Below, one piece after another: positions 5,850-14,177 of a stretch of DNA of 16,652 bases (the first letter of the stretch is position 1; each line of letters opens with the position of its first letter). This DNA comes from an uncultured Clostridia bacterium (GTDB taxonomy: Bacteria > Bacillota > Clostridia > Lachnospirales > CAG-274). The stretch covers positions 1-16,652 of the forward strand of contig CANQBT010000036.1 of the NCBI GenBank assembly GCA_947589405.1, given 5' to 3'. The notes below the pieces were generated by a model. That model saw nothing but the letters and a program-made list of their open reading frames with translations, ran no database searches and was not told the origin of the DNA. A program made the position numbers and the translations under genes.

Positions 5850-7010
5850 CTACATTATTAAATTAGAATTGTTGAACTGCATTACAAGAAGATCATGAGA
5901 ACGAACTTCTGATTTCATTTCTGCTTCAAGCTGGTCAATAGAATTTTTGTACTGATCCAGTTCTATCTGAGTCAGTTTACCAAGCTTAAGCTGTGTTTCC
6001 TTAACAACAAGCTCATTTTTCATGTCGTTAAGGCTAAGCTCGTTTTGTCTGTATTCGTTTTCTGTATTTCTGATATTGTCATATACTGACGTAACAGATG
6101 CGGTAAGGGCTTTTTTCGCATCTTCAAGACCTCTTGAAGCCTGCTCGTATTGAGATCTTGTAGACTCTCTGTCGCTGCTGGTAACACCTGTTGAATCTCT
6201 GAAATCAAAGGTATCAACAGACATCTTTGCAATATCTACGCTGTCTGAAAGACCTCTGAGAGTCATATTTGAAGAAAGCGCCTTTGTTATTGCAGCGTCC
6301 AGATTAAGCTCTGAGCTTACCGGCTTATATTCAATATCATCAACGATTATATTGTATTTCTTGCTTATGCTTTCGCCCATAAGCTGATTAAGGCTTCTGT
6401 AGGCAGCATCTACGGAGTTTTCAAGGTTAAGCTTGTTTGACTCCAATGTTTCTGCTGCCGTAACAGCTTCATTGTACTGGATCTGACTCATTTTGCCTAC
6501 CTTTAGCATCACGTCGTATATTTTGAGCTGTCTCTTGCTCAGCTCTATGCCATCGTCATAAAGCTCTATGCTTCTTTCTGCGTCCTTAAGTCCATAGAAC
6601 AGCTGTTTTACATTGTATTCTATTTTTTCCTTTTCAGCCTCTTTGTTTTCATTATAGTTCTTAAGACTGTTCATAAGATTTTTTAAAGCAAGGGAGTATG
6701 TAATATTTGCTGTTGCATTGCTCTCCTGCTCCCACGCATATCTTGTGACCATCTGGTCTATTTCTGCAATTTCATTGCTTTCGTCCAGATTTTTAATATT
6801 ACGGCTGTAATTTATTGCCTTATTTACAGCCTCTTCTATTGTAAGATCTGTTACGACATCGTCTTTGTCATTGCCATAGGGAGAGCCTATTATCATTACT
6901 TCTCCGTCCTTTGAGGTGCCTATTGAGCTTAACTTGTCGGCATAAACAGCGTTTGATGACATAAAGACTGTGCCTGCAAGTACAACACATAATAAATTTT
7001 TCTTATTCAT
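5850..7010 (-). CDS. TolC-family-like efflux protein, apparently without barrel strands
   Basis: A 386-residue exported protein with a signal peptide (about residues 1-24, MNKKNLLCVVLAGTVFMSSN...YA). It shows the two-fold internal repeat of the TolC/OEP family: LTIEEAVNKAINYS at 56-69 and LDAAITKALSSN at 237-248 open the repeats, and GKMSQIQYNEA (172-182) and GKLTQIELDQY (344-354) mark matching helix ends. Most of the rest is heptad-like coiled coil. Each repeat is only about 150 residues, shorter than in TolC, and the region where TolC inserts its two outer-membrane beta strands (near residues 92-105 and 265-285) is very short. It starts within the last codons of the RND gene (8-base overlap), the last gene of the efflux operon. 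The likely role is an extracytoplasmic duct or scaffold for the RND pump. Confidence 0.82.
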   Translation of the reverse strand: MNKKNLLCVVLAGTVFMSSNAVYADKLSSIGTSKDGEVMIIGSPYGNDKDDVVTDLTIEEAVNKAINYSRNIKNLDESNEIAEIDQMVTRYAWEQESNATANITYSLALKNLMNSLKNYNENKEAEKEKIEYNVKQLFYGLKDAERSIELYDDGIELSKRQLKIYDVMLKVGKMSQIQYNEAVTAAETLESNKLNLENSVDAAYRSLNQLMGESISKKYNIIVDDIEYKPVSSELNLDAAITKALSSNMTLRGLSDSVDIAKMSVDTFDFRDSTGVTSSDRESTRSQYEQASRGLEDAKKALTASVTSVYDNIRNTENEYRQNELSLNDMKNELVVKETQLKLGKLTQIELDQYKNSIDQLEAEMKSEVRSHDLLVMQFNNSNLIM

Positions 7011-10000
7011 TTGTTACAGCTCCTTTCTTAAATGCCTTCTTAGCTTCTTTTCTTGCTCTCTTGTCCTCGTCCTTCTGAGATACCTTCCTTCTGTGATTCT
7101 TCCTGAATTTATTCTTTACAGAGTTAATGCCGGAATAAAGCAAAGGTATGAACAAAAGTGTAATAAGCGTACCGATAGTAAGACCGAATACTATAACTAT
7201 ACCTAAGCTCTGGTTTGTTTCCATACCTGAACCTATTGCAAGAGCTACGGGAAGCATACCTATAACCGTTGTAAGAGTAGTCATAAGTATAGGTCTCAGT
7301 CTGTCACGTCCCGCTTCGGCAAGAGCCTCATTTACTCCCAGTTCGCTGTCATTTTCAAGAAGCTGGTTCGTATGGTCTACAAGCACGATACCGTTGTTAA
7401 CTACCATACCTACAAGCATTATAAGTCCCATATATGCTGAAGCCGTAAGACTGTTGCCTGTAATGAGCAGTCCCAATATACCGCCTGTAATAGACATAGG
7501 CATTGAAAACATTATAATAAAGGGATATACAAAGGACTCAAACTGTGAAGCCATTACCATGTATACCAGAAGTATGGCAACAACTATACAAGTAAACAGA
7601 TCCTTGAAGGTATCTTCCATCATTTCCATTATTCCGCCAAACTCATATGAATAGCCCTCAGGGAATACATAATTGTCAAGCACCTGCTGTACTTTTTCTC
7701 TCTGTGCTGCGCCGTCAAGTCCCTTTATCTCGCCTGTCAGCTCTATATATTTCTGCTGATTTTCTCTTGTGATTGTAAGAGCGCTTTCACCCATTTCAAC
7801 GCTTGCTACCTCAGTAAGAGGAATAGTGGTGCCTGTTGGCGTGGTTATGTTTATATTGTTAAGGTCCTTTATGTATTCAATATCGTCGTCAGGGTACATT
7901 ATCCTAACGTCTATCTCGGTACCGCCTGTCTTGTATTCCGTAGCAACAGAGCCGGAATTTGCAGCGCTTATAGCTGAAGCTATTGTCCTTGTGTTAAGTC
8001 CGTACTGTGCAGCCTTAGCTCTGTTTATTACTATGCTTGCCTCTGATGAAGCATCGTCAAGTGATGACTCTACATTTGTGGCATTGGGTATCTTTTCAAA
8101 CTCAGCCATAAGCTCATTGCTTATTTCTCTCAGAGTATCGTTGTCATCGCCTTTGATCTGCACATCAAAGCCGTTGCCGCCAAGAGAACCCATTGACATA
8201 CCGCTGTCGCTTACTTCTATTTCACAGCCTGCTATATTCTGAAGCCTGCTTTCTATATCGTCGGCAATTTCCTCGCTGGAACGTGTTCTGTCCTCCTTGT
8301 CGCCTACATCATAATTCAAAGTAACGGTTGAGCCTGTGCTGAAGCCCATAATGCCGCCGACTGACGCATACATCATTTCTGTTTCGGGAACATCGCCTAT
8401 CCTTTCAAGCAAAGTATTGAGCATAGCCTCGCTTGTTTCATAATCAGTACCGTTAGGAAGAGTAGCCGTAACGCTTATAGAACCTTCGTCTGTAGACGCC
8501 ATAAGGTCTGAACCGACCAGCGGCACACAGAAAAGAGAACCTATGAATACAGCTATTATTATAAGCGTACTTCTTATTCTGTGATTAAGACACATGGTTA
8601 TGAGCTTTGCATAACCTCTGTCCAATTTATCCAAGAAATTTCCTACGGAATTATCAAGCTTATCTATAATTCCGCCGATCTTATGCTTTGACTTTTCCTC
8701 ATGACGCATGAGCACAGCTGACGCCATAGGAACAAATGTAAGAGCGGTAACAAGTGACGCTACAAGAGCAAAGCATACGGTATATGATATTTCCTTCATA
8801 ATATCGCCCATCGTACCCGGCATAAATGTAAGAGGAAGGAAAACGGCAACTGTAGTAAGGGTAGATGCCGTAATAGCCATTGATACCTCTGAAGCGCCAT
8901 AGTATGCCGAATCAAAGGCGCTCATTCCCTCAGATTTTTTCTTGAATATATTTTCAAGAACAACAACGGAGTTATCTACAAGCATACCTATGGCTATAAC
9001 TACACCGCCAAGTGACATCATGTTAAGGGACATGTCGTTTAAGTACATAAGGGCAAATGTAGCAAATATTGATGTAGGAATGGAAACGCCTATAACAAGT
9101 GACATTCTTAAGCTTCTCAGAATTATAAGAAGCACGAATATAGCTATAAACGCTGCCTGGAAAGCTGTGCTTACCATGTTGTTTATACCCAGCTCAATAT
9201 AGTCTGCTGTATTGGTAAGCATCGTCAGCTCAAAATCAGGATACTGCTTCTTTATATCGTCCATAGTCTCCAAAATGTTCTTGCTTACGGTAACGATATT
9301 TGCATCGCTTTGCTTTGAAAGAGCATACATACAGCCCTCTTCACCGTTTATAAGTGTTTTGGAGCTTTTATCCTTCTCCATCTCCTTGACTTCGGCAACA
9401 TCCTTTATCATTACGTTATTGCCTGTCTTAGTGGTAATGAATGTGTTCTTTATATCCTCCAGAGAATTGAACTCTCCTTCTGTTCTAAGAGCGATCTCGG
9501 TTGTACCCTGCTTAAGAGATCCTGAAGGCATATTTGTATTCTCAGCAGCAAGAGCAGCGGAAATGGTATTCATTGTAATACCATAGTTCTGCATCTTGTT
9601 CTGGTCAACTATTATTCTGACCTCTTTGTCTGTACCGCCCATAAGTGATACGGAGGATACGCCGTCTATTTTCTCAAACATTGAGGATACGTTATCGTCT
9701 AAAAGGTTGTAAAGCGTATCCACATCATACTTGCTGCTCGTAACGCCGACCATAATGCTCTGGGCATTCATATCCATCTTCATTATAGTAGGGTCGTTGG
9801 CATCGTCGGGAAGCATGGCCCTTACTCTTTCAAGTCTGTCTCTCATATCGTTTGTGGCAACATCAATATCGGTACCGTCTACAAACTGTATGGCAACTAT
9901 TGATGAGCCTGAAGAGGATTGAGATGTAATGGTATCAACGCCGGTTATTGTAGCAAGCTGTTCTTCTATGGGCTTTGTTACAAGCTCCTCCATTTCCTCA

Positions 10001-10161
10001 GGAGCTGCGCCTGTGTAATTACACATTACAAGAGCAACAGGCAGATCTATATTCGGAGTCATGGCAAGCTCCAGATTGTTGTAGGCTATAAATCCGCCTA
10101 AGAATACAATGAGAGTTACCATAATTACCGTAACGGTCCTTTTAATACAAGTTTTTATCAT
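7003..10161 (-). CDS. RND-family (HAE1/AcrB-like) efflux transporter
   Basis: A full-length 1052-residue RND pump of the inner membrane that exports small molecules using the proton gradient. The architecture is complete: TM1 near residues 10-28, a first extracytoplasmic loop of about 300 residues, TM2-TM6 (about 330-485), TM7 near 530-548, a second large loop to about 853, and TM8-TM12 to about 1012. The TM4 motif reads AIGMLVDNSVVVLENI, so the AcrB Asp407-Asp408 pair is Asp396-Asn397 here. In TM10 the AcrB Lys940 region reads GMVVNNGIVLVDH, with Asn922-Asn923. The last 40 residues form a strongly basic cytoplasmic tail. The ATG overlaps the adaptor stop by 4 bases (ATGA), and the 3' end overlaps the TolC-like start. 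Substrates cannot be named; a drug, bile-salt or fatty-acid role would fit a MarR-controlled pump. Confidence 0.96.
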   Translation of the reverse strand: MIKTCIKRTVTVIMVTLIVFLGGFIAYNNLELAMTPNIDLPVALVMCNYTGAAPEEMEELVTKPIEEQLATITGVDTITSQSSSGSSIVAIQFVDGTDIDVATNDMRDRLERVRAMLPDDANDPTIMKMDMNAQSIMVGVTSSKYDVDTLYNLLDDNVSSMFEKIDGVSSVSLMGGTDKEVRIIVDQNKMQNYGITMNTISAALAAENTNMPSGSLKQGTTEIALRTEGEFNSLEDIKNTFITTKTGNNVMIKDVAEVKEMEKDKSSKTLINGEEGCMYALSKQSDANIVTVSKNILETMDDIKKQYPDFELTMLTNTADYIELGINNMVSTAFQAAFIAIFVLLIILRSLRMSLVIGVSIPTSIFATFALMYLNDMSLNMMSLGGVVIAIGMLVDNSVVVLENIFKKKSEGMSAFDSAYYGASEVSMAITASTLTTVAVFLPLTFMPGTMGDIMKEISYTVCFALVASLVTALTFVPMASAVLMRHEEKSKHKIGGIIDKLDNSVGNFLDKLDRGYAKLITMCLNHRIRSTLIIIAVFIGSLFCVPLVGSDLMASTDEGSISVTATLPNGTDYETSEAMLNTLLERIGDVPETEMMYASVGGIMGFSTGSTVTLNYDVGDKEDRTRSSEEIADDIESRLQNIAGCEIEVSDSGMSMGSLGGNGFDVQIKGDDNDTLREISNELMAEFEKIPNATNVESSLDDASSEASIVINRAKAAQYGLNTRTIASAISAANSGSVATEYKTGGTEIDVRIMYPDDDIEYIKDLNNINITTPTGTTIPLTEVASVEMGESALTITRENQQKYIELTGEIKGLDGAAQREKVQQVLDNYVFPEGYSYEFGGIMEMMEDTFKDLFTCIVVAILLVYMVMASQFESFVYPFIIMFSMPMSITGGILGLLITGNSLTASAYMGLIMLVGMVVNNGIVLVDHTNQLLENDSELGVNEALAEAGRDRLRPILMTTLTTVIGMLPVALAIGSGMETNQSLGIVIVFGLTIGTLITLLFIPLLYSGINSVKNKFRKNHRRKVSQKDEDKRARKEAKKAFKKGAVTNE

Positions 10162-11654
10162 TTTTCAGCCTCCTTGCCATCGGCAGGAGCCTTATCGCTT
10201 TCATTTTCGGCAGGAGCCTCTGTAACAGGCTCTGTTTCAACTCCGTTATCAGCCACTATATTTATAGCGTCTCCGTCAGCAAGATAAGTCTGACCCTTTA
10301 CAACTACCTTGTCTGTAGCTTCAACGCCTGAAGTTACCTCTATAGTATCGCCTGTATCTATACCTACGGTCACAGTCCTTCTGACAGCAGTATTTCCGTT
10401 TTCAGCTATAAATACATAGTACTCTTCGCCATTGTTGTCCAGAACCGCATCTCTTGGCAGAACATAAGCATCGTTGCTTGTGGATTTTGCAAAGTGTACC
10501 TCGGCAAACATACCTGCCTTCAATGTACCTGTGGAATTGGGTATATTTATTTTAACGGTATATGTACCGTCTGCATTTGCTCCCGGCGGTATCTCCGTAA
10601 TAGAGCCTGTAAATTCGCCGCCTTCCTTAAGTGACGGTATGTTAATGGTAACAGCATCACCCACATTTACGCTTGTAGCTATCTGCTCTGATACATTTAC
10701 CTGTACCTTAAGAGATGAAAGATCAACTATCTGATAGCCTGCACCTGCGGCCATAGCCCCTGCCGTAACGTTCTTCTTGAGGACGGTACCGCTTATAGGA
10801 CTTGTAACAGTACAATAATCTATCTGCTGCTGCGCATTCTCAACGGCTACGGTTGCTGATTTCTGAGCGGCAAGAGCAGTATTGAGAGCATCATTTGCCT
10901 TCTTTGTATTTTCTGCAGTAGTTTCATTTGCAAGAATATTATAGGAAGTATTTGCCTGACTAAGGCTATCCTCTGCGCTCTTTACTCCAAGCTCAGCCTT
11001 ATCCTTTGCATTATTGGCTGTAGTAAGGGTATTTGCCGCTGTGTCAAGAGCGATCTTATATGTATTGAGCGTATCTTCGGGGAGTCCTCCTACATCAAAA
11101 AGCTGTTTGTTTATATCATAATCATTTTTAGCCTTATCGTAATTAGTCTGTGCATTTGTAACGGCTATCTTGGCGTCCTCTACAGACTTCTTTGCATTTT
11201 CAAGAGCCGTCTGCGCATTTGTAATGGCGCTTTTAGCGCTTTCAAGCTGAGATTTCATTGCGGCGCCGTTAGCTGTCGCAACATTTGTTCTGGCAGACTG
11301 TACGCCTGCGTTGGCGGAATTAAGAGAAGCCTGAGCGCTCTTAAGTGCCGTCTGATAATCCTTATCATCTATTTTATAAAGTACTGCACCCTTTGTGACT
11401 GTATCGCCTACATTAAAATATGCAGCCGCAACAGTACCCTGTACCTTAGCTGTAACATCAACTGTTTCAGCAGCTTCTATGGTACCTGAGTACATATACT
11501 CATCTTTAACTGTATTGATTGTAGGATTGGCGACCTCTACGCTTGTAGCCTTTGCCGCCTGTTCTTCGGGCATATCACCCTTTGGTCCTCCGCCGCAGCC
11601 TGAAAGCATTGCAATACATAAAGCTGCCGCCGTAAATCTCAAATACTTTTTCAT
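10158..11654 (-). CDS. RND efflux adaptor (membrane fusion) lipoprotein with extra-long hairpin
   Basis: A 498-residue AcrA/HlyD-type adaptor that bridges the RND pump and the TolC-like partner. The lipobox LSGC gives a lipid-anchored Cys20. A short lipoyl half (VTAKVQGTVAAAYFNVGDTV at 67-86) leads into a coiled-coil hairpin from about residue 100 to 278, with its tip at FDVGGLPEDTLNTYK (186-200). The second lipoyl half opens DYCTVTSPISGTVLKKNV. Beta-barrel and membrane-proximal domains follow, and the last 30 residues are an acidic, Pro/Glu-rich tail. Each hairpin arm is about 85 residues, against roughly 35-40 in AcrA. The ATG at 11654 has GGGAGG six bases upstream. The gene lies 64 bases after the MarR stop with no convincing terminator between, so it is probably co-transcribed with it. 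Confidence 0.93.
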   Translation of the reverse strand: MKKYLRFTAAALCIAMLSGCGGGPKGDMPEEQAAKATSVEVANPTINTVKDEYMYSGTIEAAETVDVTAKVQGTVAAAYFNVGDTVTKGAVLYKIDDKDYQTALKSAQASLNSANAGVQSARTNVATANGAAMKSQLESAKSAITNAQTALENAKKSVEDAKIAVTNAQTNYDKAKNDYDINKQLFDVGGLPEDTLNTYKIALDTAANTLTTANNAKDKAELGVKSAEDSLSQANTSYNILANETTAENTKKANDALNTALAAQKSATVAVENAQQQIDYCTVTSPISGTVLKKNVTAGAMAAGAGYQIVDLSSLKVQVNVSEQIATSVNVGDAVTINIPSLKEGGEFTGSITEIPPGANADGTYTVKINIPNSTGTLKAGMFAEVHFAKSTSNDAYVLPRDAVLDNNGEEYYVFIAENGNTAVRRTVTVGIDTGDTIEVTSGVEATDKVVVKGQTYLADGDAINIVADNGVETEPVTEAPAENESDKAPADGKEAEK

Positions 11655-11718
11655 ACATAACCTCCCAAATTTGCTTTATAATTATATATTTTTTACATAG
11701 TTAAAATTATGAACAATA

Positions 11719-12138
11719 TCATACAAGCTTCTTAAGTATGCTTACAAGAGAGCTTTTTTCTTCCTCTGTCAGATGACCGTAGAGCTTATTTTCAATATCT
11801 TGGGCAGAGTCCTGTACAAACTCCGTTATTTCCCTGCCCCTTTCGCCTAAGCTTAATATTTTGTTACGGGCATCTGTTTTGCTTTGTTCTCTTACTATCA
11901 GTTCGTTCTTTATCATTGTGTTTATCATACTTGAAACAGAGGATTCCTTGACTCCCATTTCCTTGCTGAGCGTTTTCTGATTAACGGAGCCGTCCTCTAC
12001 AAGTATTATGCCAAGTATAGCAGCCTGCATAACGGAAATATTGAATTTTTTAAGTATTTCATTCTGCAGGAGCATACATTTATGGGACGCCTGATAAAGC
12101 AGCGGGGTTATTCCCATATCGATATATAGATCCTTCAT
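11719..12138 (-). CDS. MarR-family transcriptional regulator of the efflux operon
   Basis: A 139-residue MarR-type regulator. The winged helix-turn-helix lies at about 33-100: a recognition region near QKTLSKEMGVKESSVSSMINTMIKNELI, and the wing with the family D-x-R signature in TDARNK (Asp89, Arg91) followed by LSLGERG. Flanking helices (1-32 and 102-139) would form the dimer interface. Such proteins bind palindromes and usually release DNA when a drug-like ligand or oxidant binds. It is the first gene of the efflux operon, and a 12-bp palindrome overlaps the start of its own transcript, which fits autorepression. The ATG has GAGGTG about seven bases upstream. Cys21 is the only Cys, so a two-Cys oxidant switch is unlikely. 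Confidence 0.92.
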   Translation of the reverse strand: MKDLYIDMGITPLLYQASHKCMLLQNEILKKFNISVMQAAILGIILVEDGSVNQKTLSKEMGVKESSVSSMINTMIKNELIVREQSKTDARNKILSLGERGREITEFVQDSAQDIENKLYGHLTEEEKSSLVSILKKLV

Positions 12139-12159
12139 TTATTTCACCTCACAATAAAC

Positions 12160-12171
12160 TTAGAATTCTAA
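12160..12171. promoter_or_regulatory. Probable MarR operator palindrome
   Basis: TTAGAATTCTAA is a perfect 12-bp palindrome starting 9 bases downstream of the -10 box of the marR promoter, right after the predicted start site. Its position and symmetry fit a binding site for the MarR protein encoded 22 bases further on. Binding is inferred, not shown. Confidence 0.65.
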
Positions 12172-12180
12172 TCTTTTTAG

Positions 12181-12209
12181 ATTTTACTCCTTATTTACTG
12201 CTATGTCAA
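12181..12209 (-). promoter_or_regulatory. Promoter of the marR-efflux operon
   Basis: On the minus strand TTGACA (12209-12204) and TAAAAT (12186-12181) are separated by 17 bases. It is the only strong promoter between the terminator of the beta-helix gene and marR, and is likely the main start for all four efflux genes. Confidence 0.87.
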
Positions 12210-12238
12210 TAGTTTTTTTGTATTTTTTTTACTACATT

Positions 12239-12281
12239 AAAAAATTAAGATTTGCGTAATAATTAACGCAAATCTTAATTT
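12239..12281 (-). terminator. Terminator of the beta-helix lipoprotein gene
   Basis: Arms AATTAAGATTTGCGT (12243-12257) and ACGCAAATCTTAATT (12266-12280) form a perfect 15-bp stem with an 8-base loop. On the minus strand it is followed by a run of six T residues (12244-12239), just after the stop at 12290. It isolates the beta-helix gene from the marR promoter. Confidence 0.88.
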
Positions 12282-12289
12282 AAATATTG

Positions 12290-14035
12290 TTATAAATTGG
12301 CACTTGCTGTAGTATTCTGAACAGTATTTTCTCTTGACATTCTGCCGCCCTTTCCGCCGAAGCCGCCTCTTCCAAAGGCTCTTCCGCTTTGTCCGTAGGC
12401 AGTAATGCCCTTCTGTGCCGTAATTTCCACAGTCTTATTGCCGTCTATATATACGGTATAGGTCTCGCCTTCTTTTATATTTTCCGATGAGAATATCATA
12501 TTTTGGAATTCTTTTGAGGATCTTATTTCTCCTGCGGTATTGCCCTTGCTGTCCTTTATCTCAACAGATGCATCTGCAGGCTGTACGGAATCAAATGTAA
12601 TATTTAATATATTCTGTTTTCCGCTGTCGGGGCATTGTGCCATTCCCGCTGCGCCTAAGGCTATAACGCTTCCGCCGTTTATACTGCCCTTTACCGCATA
12701 GTCAAGAGCGCCGTTGCCGCTGTTGGAGGGTCCGTCTATAGTTACAACACCGCCGTTTATACTGAGATCTCCGTTGGAATCTATACCATCGCCATTAGCG
12801 TCTATGTGTATATTTCCTCCGTTTATTATTATCTGATGTTCGCTGCTCTCAGCAGCATCGCCCATTTTTTCAAGACCTGAGCTGCCACCGGCATTTATGC
12901 CATCGTCATCGCTTTTTATATTGATATTGCCGCCGTTTATTGTGGCTATTGCCTTCGACTCTATACACTCGTCTTTAGTATCGGCGCTTATGTCGCCGCC
13001 GTTTATTATCAGATCGCCTTCAGCCTTTATTCCCTTGCTCTTAGATGAAGCAAGAACGATACTGCCGTTTTCTATAGTCGTCATATTGGCTGATTTTATG
13101 CAATGATCGTTAGAGCTTACATTAATGCTTCCGCCCTTTACCGTTATATCATTATCCGCCTTTATACCCTTACTGCTTGGATATTCCGTTGTAGTTTCGG
13201 TAGAGCCTTCGGCAACGGTAGTCACTTGTGACGGACTGTCGAAAGCCGTTGTCATTTCTGTCATATTTCCTCTGTGACCTCTGAAGTCCTCAGGCATTTC
13301 GGGTCTTTCGCCATCAGGCATATGAGGTGGCTCTCCCTCTCTCATATTGGGTCTTTCACCATTTTCAAAGGGCATACCGCCTTTACCCATAAAGTCGCTG
13401 TCAGTACTTTCTGCAACTTCACCTGTTGCGGTCACGCTCAAATCGCCGCCTTCTATGTTTACATTCTTTTCCGCCTGTATTCCGTCCTCCTTTGACGTAA
13501 TGGTTACTTTTCCGCCTTTAAGCAATACATCGTCATTGGCATGTATTCCATCGCCTACCGAATTTATATTTATTGTGCCATTTTCTATATCAACTCCATC
13601 GTCTGATACGATCCCATGATTATAGTTGGCATTGACATTGAGCACGCCGTTTCCCTGTAATACTATATCATCATTGGCAAATACACAGCCCTTTCCGTCG
13701 TTGCTGTACTCTGTACCGTCCGTAAGTGTGTTGTTGCTGTCCTTTGCCGTTTCTATGGTCAGCTTAGCACAGTTTTCACCATAAACAGCAGGACCTGTAC
13801 TGTTTTCAATATCGGCATTATTCAGTACAAGGCTCACGCTGTTATTTGTATCTATTACAACCATTCCCTTATAGCTTCCCGAAAGCGTGTAGGTACCGCC
13901 CTTTGTTATTTTATATGTACTTTCCTTTATATTTCCAAGATCAACGCTTACAGGTGTCCCCGTATCAGCCGATGTTATATTACAGCCTGTAGCAAGTATA
14001 GCCGCCGTGATCATAAGTGCAAATTTTCTTTTCAT
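12290..14035 (-). CDS. Cthe_2159-like beta-helix carbohydrate-binding lipoprotein
   Basis: A 581-residue surface lipoprotein (lipobox LATGC, Cys18). Residues 27-110 carry the TYKITKGGTYTLSGSYKG...LVLNNADI start typical of the Cthe_2159 family. Then come repeated beta-helix turns of about 20-25 residues with the pattern (G/C)I.A..D..I.GG.(I/V).(I/V), for example GIHANDDVLLKGG, GIQAEKNVNIEGG, GIKADNDITVKGG, GIKAEGDLIINGG and GIDSNGDLSINGG. The repeats run about 112-205 and 288-435, split by an 80-residue insertion (about 205-288) rich in Pro, Glu, Met and Thr. A C-terminal beta domain (about 475-540) and a Gly/Arg-rich tail (GRAFGRGGFGGKGGR) end it. The founding family member binds pectin-like polygalacturonate and calcium; binding here is inferred. 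AAAGGAGCG precedes the ATG. It stands alone between a terminator and a divergent gene. Confidence 0.88.
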   Translation of the reverse strand: MKRKFALMITAAILATGCNITSADTGTPVSVDLGNIKESTYKITKGGTYTLSGSYKGMVVIDTNNSVSLVLNNADIENSTGPAVYGENCAKLTIETAKDSNNTLTDGTEYSNDGKGCVFANDDIVLQGNGVLNVNANYNHGIVSDDGVDIENGTININSVGDGIHANDDVLLKGGKVTITSKEDGIQAEKNVNIEGGDLSVTATGEVAESTDSDFMGKGGMPFENGERPNMREGEPPHMPDGERPEMPEDFRGHRGNMTEMTTAFDSPSQVTTVAEGSTETTTEYPSSKGIKADNDITVKGGSINVSSNDHCIKSANMTTIENGSIVLASSKSKGIKAEGDLIINGGDISADTKDECIESKAIATINGGNINIKSDDDGINAGGSSGLEKMGDAAESSEHQIIINGGNIHIDANGDGIDSNGDLSINGGVVTIDGPSNSGNGALDYAVKGSINGGSVIALGAAGMAQCPDSGKQNILNITFDSVQPADASVEIKDSKGNTAGEIRSSKEFQNMIFSSENIKEGETYTVYIDGNKTVEITAQKGITAYGQSGRAFGRGGFGGKGGRMSRENTVQNTTASANL

Positions 14036-14061
14036 GTATATCGCTCCTTTCTATGTCTATG

Positions 14062-14067
14062 ATAATA
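14062..14067 (-). promoter_or_regulatory. Weak candidate -10 of the beta-helix gene
   Basis: On the minus strand TATTAT is preceded by TGA, an extended -10 arrangement (TGn-TATTAT). No convincing -35 is seen in the very A/T-rich DNA upstream. The leader would be about 20 bases. Confidence 0.4.
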
Positions 14068-14118
14068 TCACATTTTTAAAATAAAATAAAAAGAAAATTA
14101 AAAATTCATTAAAATAAG

Positions 14119-14146
14119 TTGCTATTTCAATATTTTGTGATAAAAT
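14119..14146 (+). promoter_or_regulatory. Promoter of yhaM-rlmD
   Basis: TTGCTA (14119-14124) and TAAAAT (14141-14146) are 16 bases apart on the plus strand. The start near 14153 leaves a short leader containing the GGAGG site before the yhaM ATG. The 142-base gap at 14036-14177 otherwise holds only A/T-rich DNA between two divergent genes. Confidence 0.7.
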
Positions 14147-14177
14147 TAAAGCAAGGAGTTAAAACGGAGGCAAATAA

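Noticed and set aside
7148..9922. Several long plus-strand frames opposite the RND gene
   Set aside because: They are antisense to a complete 1052-residue pump with conserved motifs, have no convincing starts, and translate to low-complexity Ser/Ile/Thr-rich sequence.
11655..11718. Separate promoter for the adaptor-RND-TolC genes
   Set aside because: The A/T-rich gap contains TATAAT-like strings but no properly spaced -35 box; co-transcription from the marR promoter is simpler.
12660..13580. Recurring short DNA motif (about CCGCCGTTTAT) that might suggest a repeat array
   Set aside because: The copies are irregularly spaced and in frame with the INGG residues of beta-helix turns. This is protein-level repetition, not a CRISPR or tandem array.
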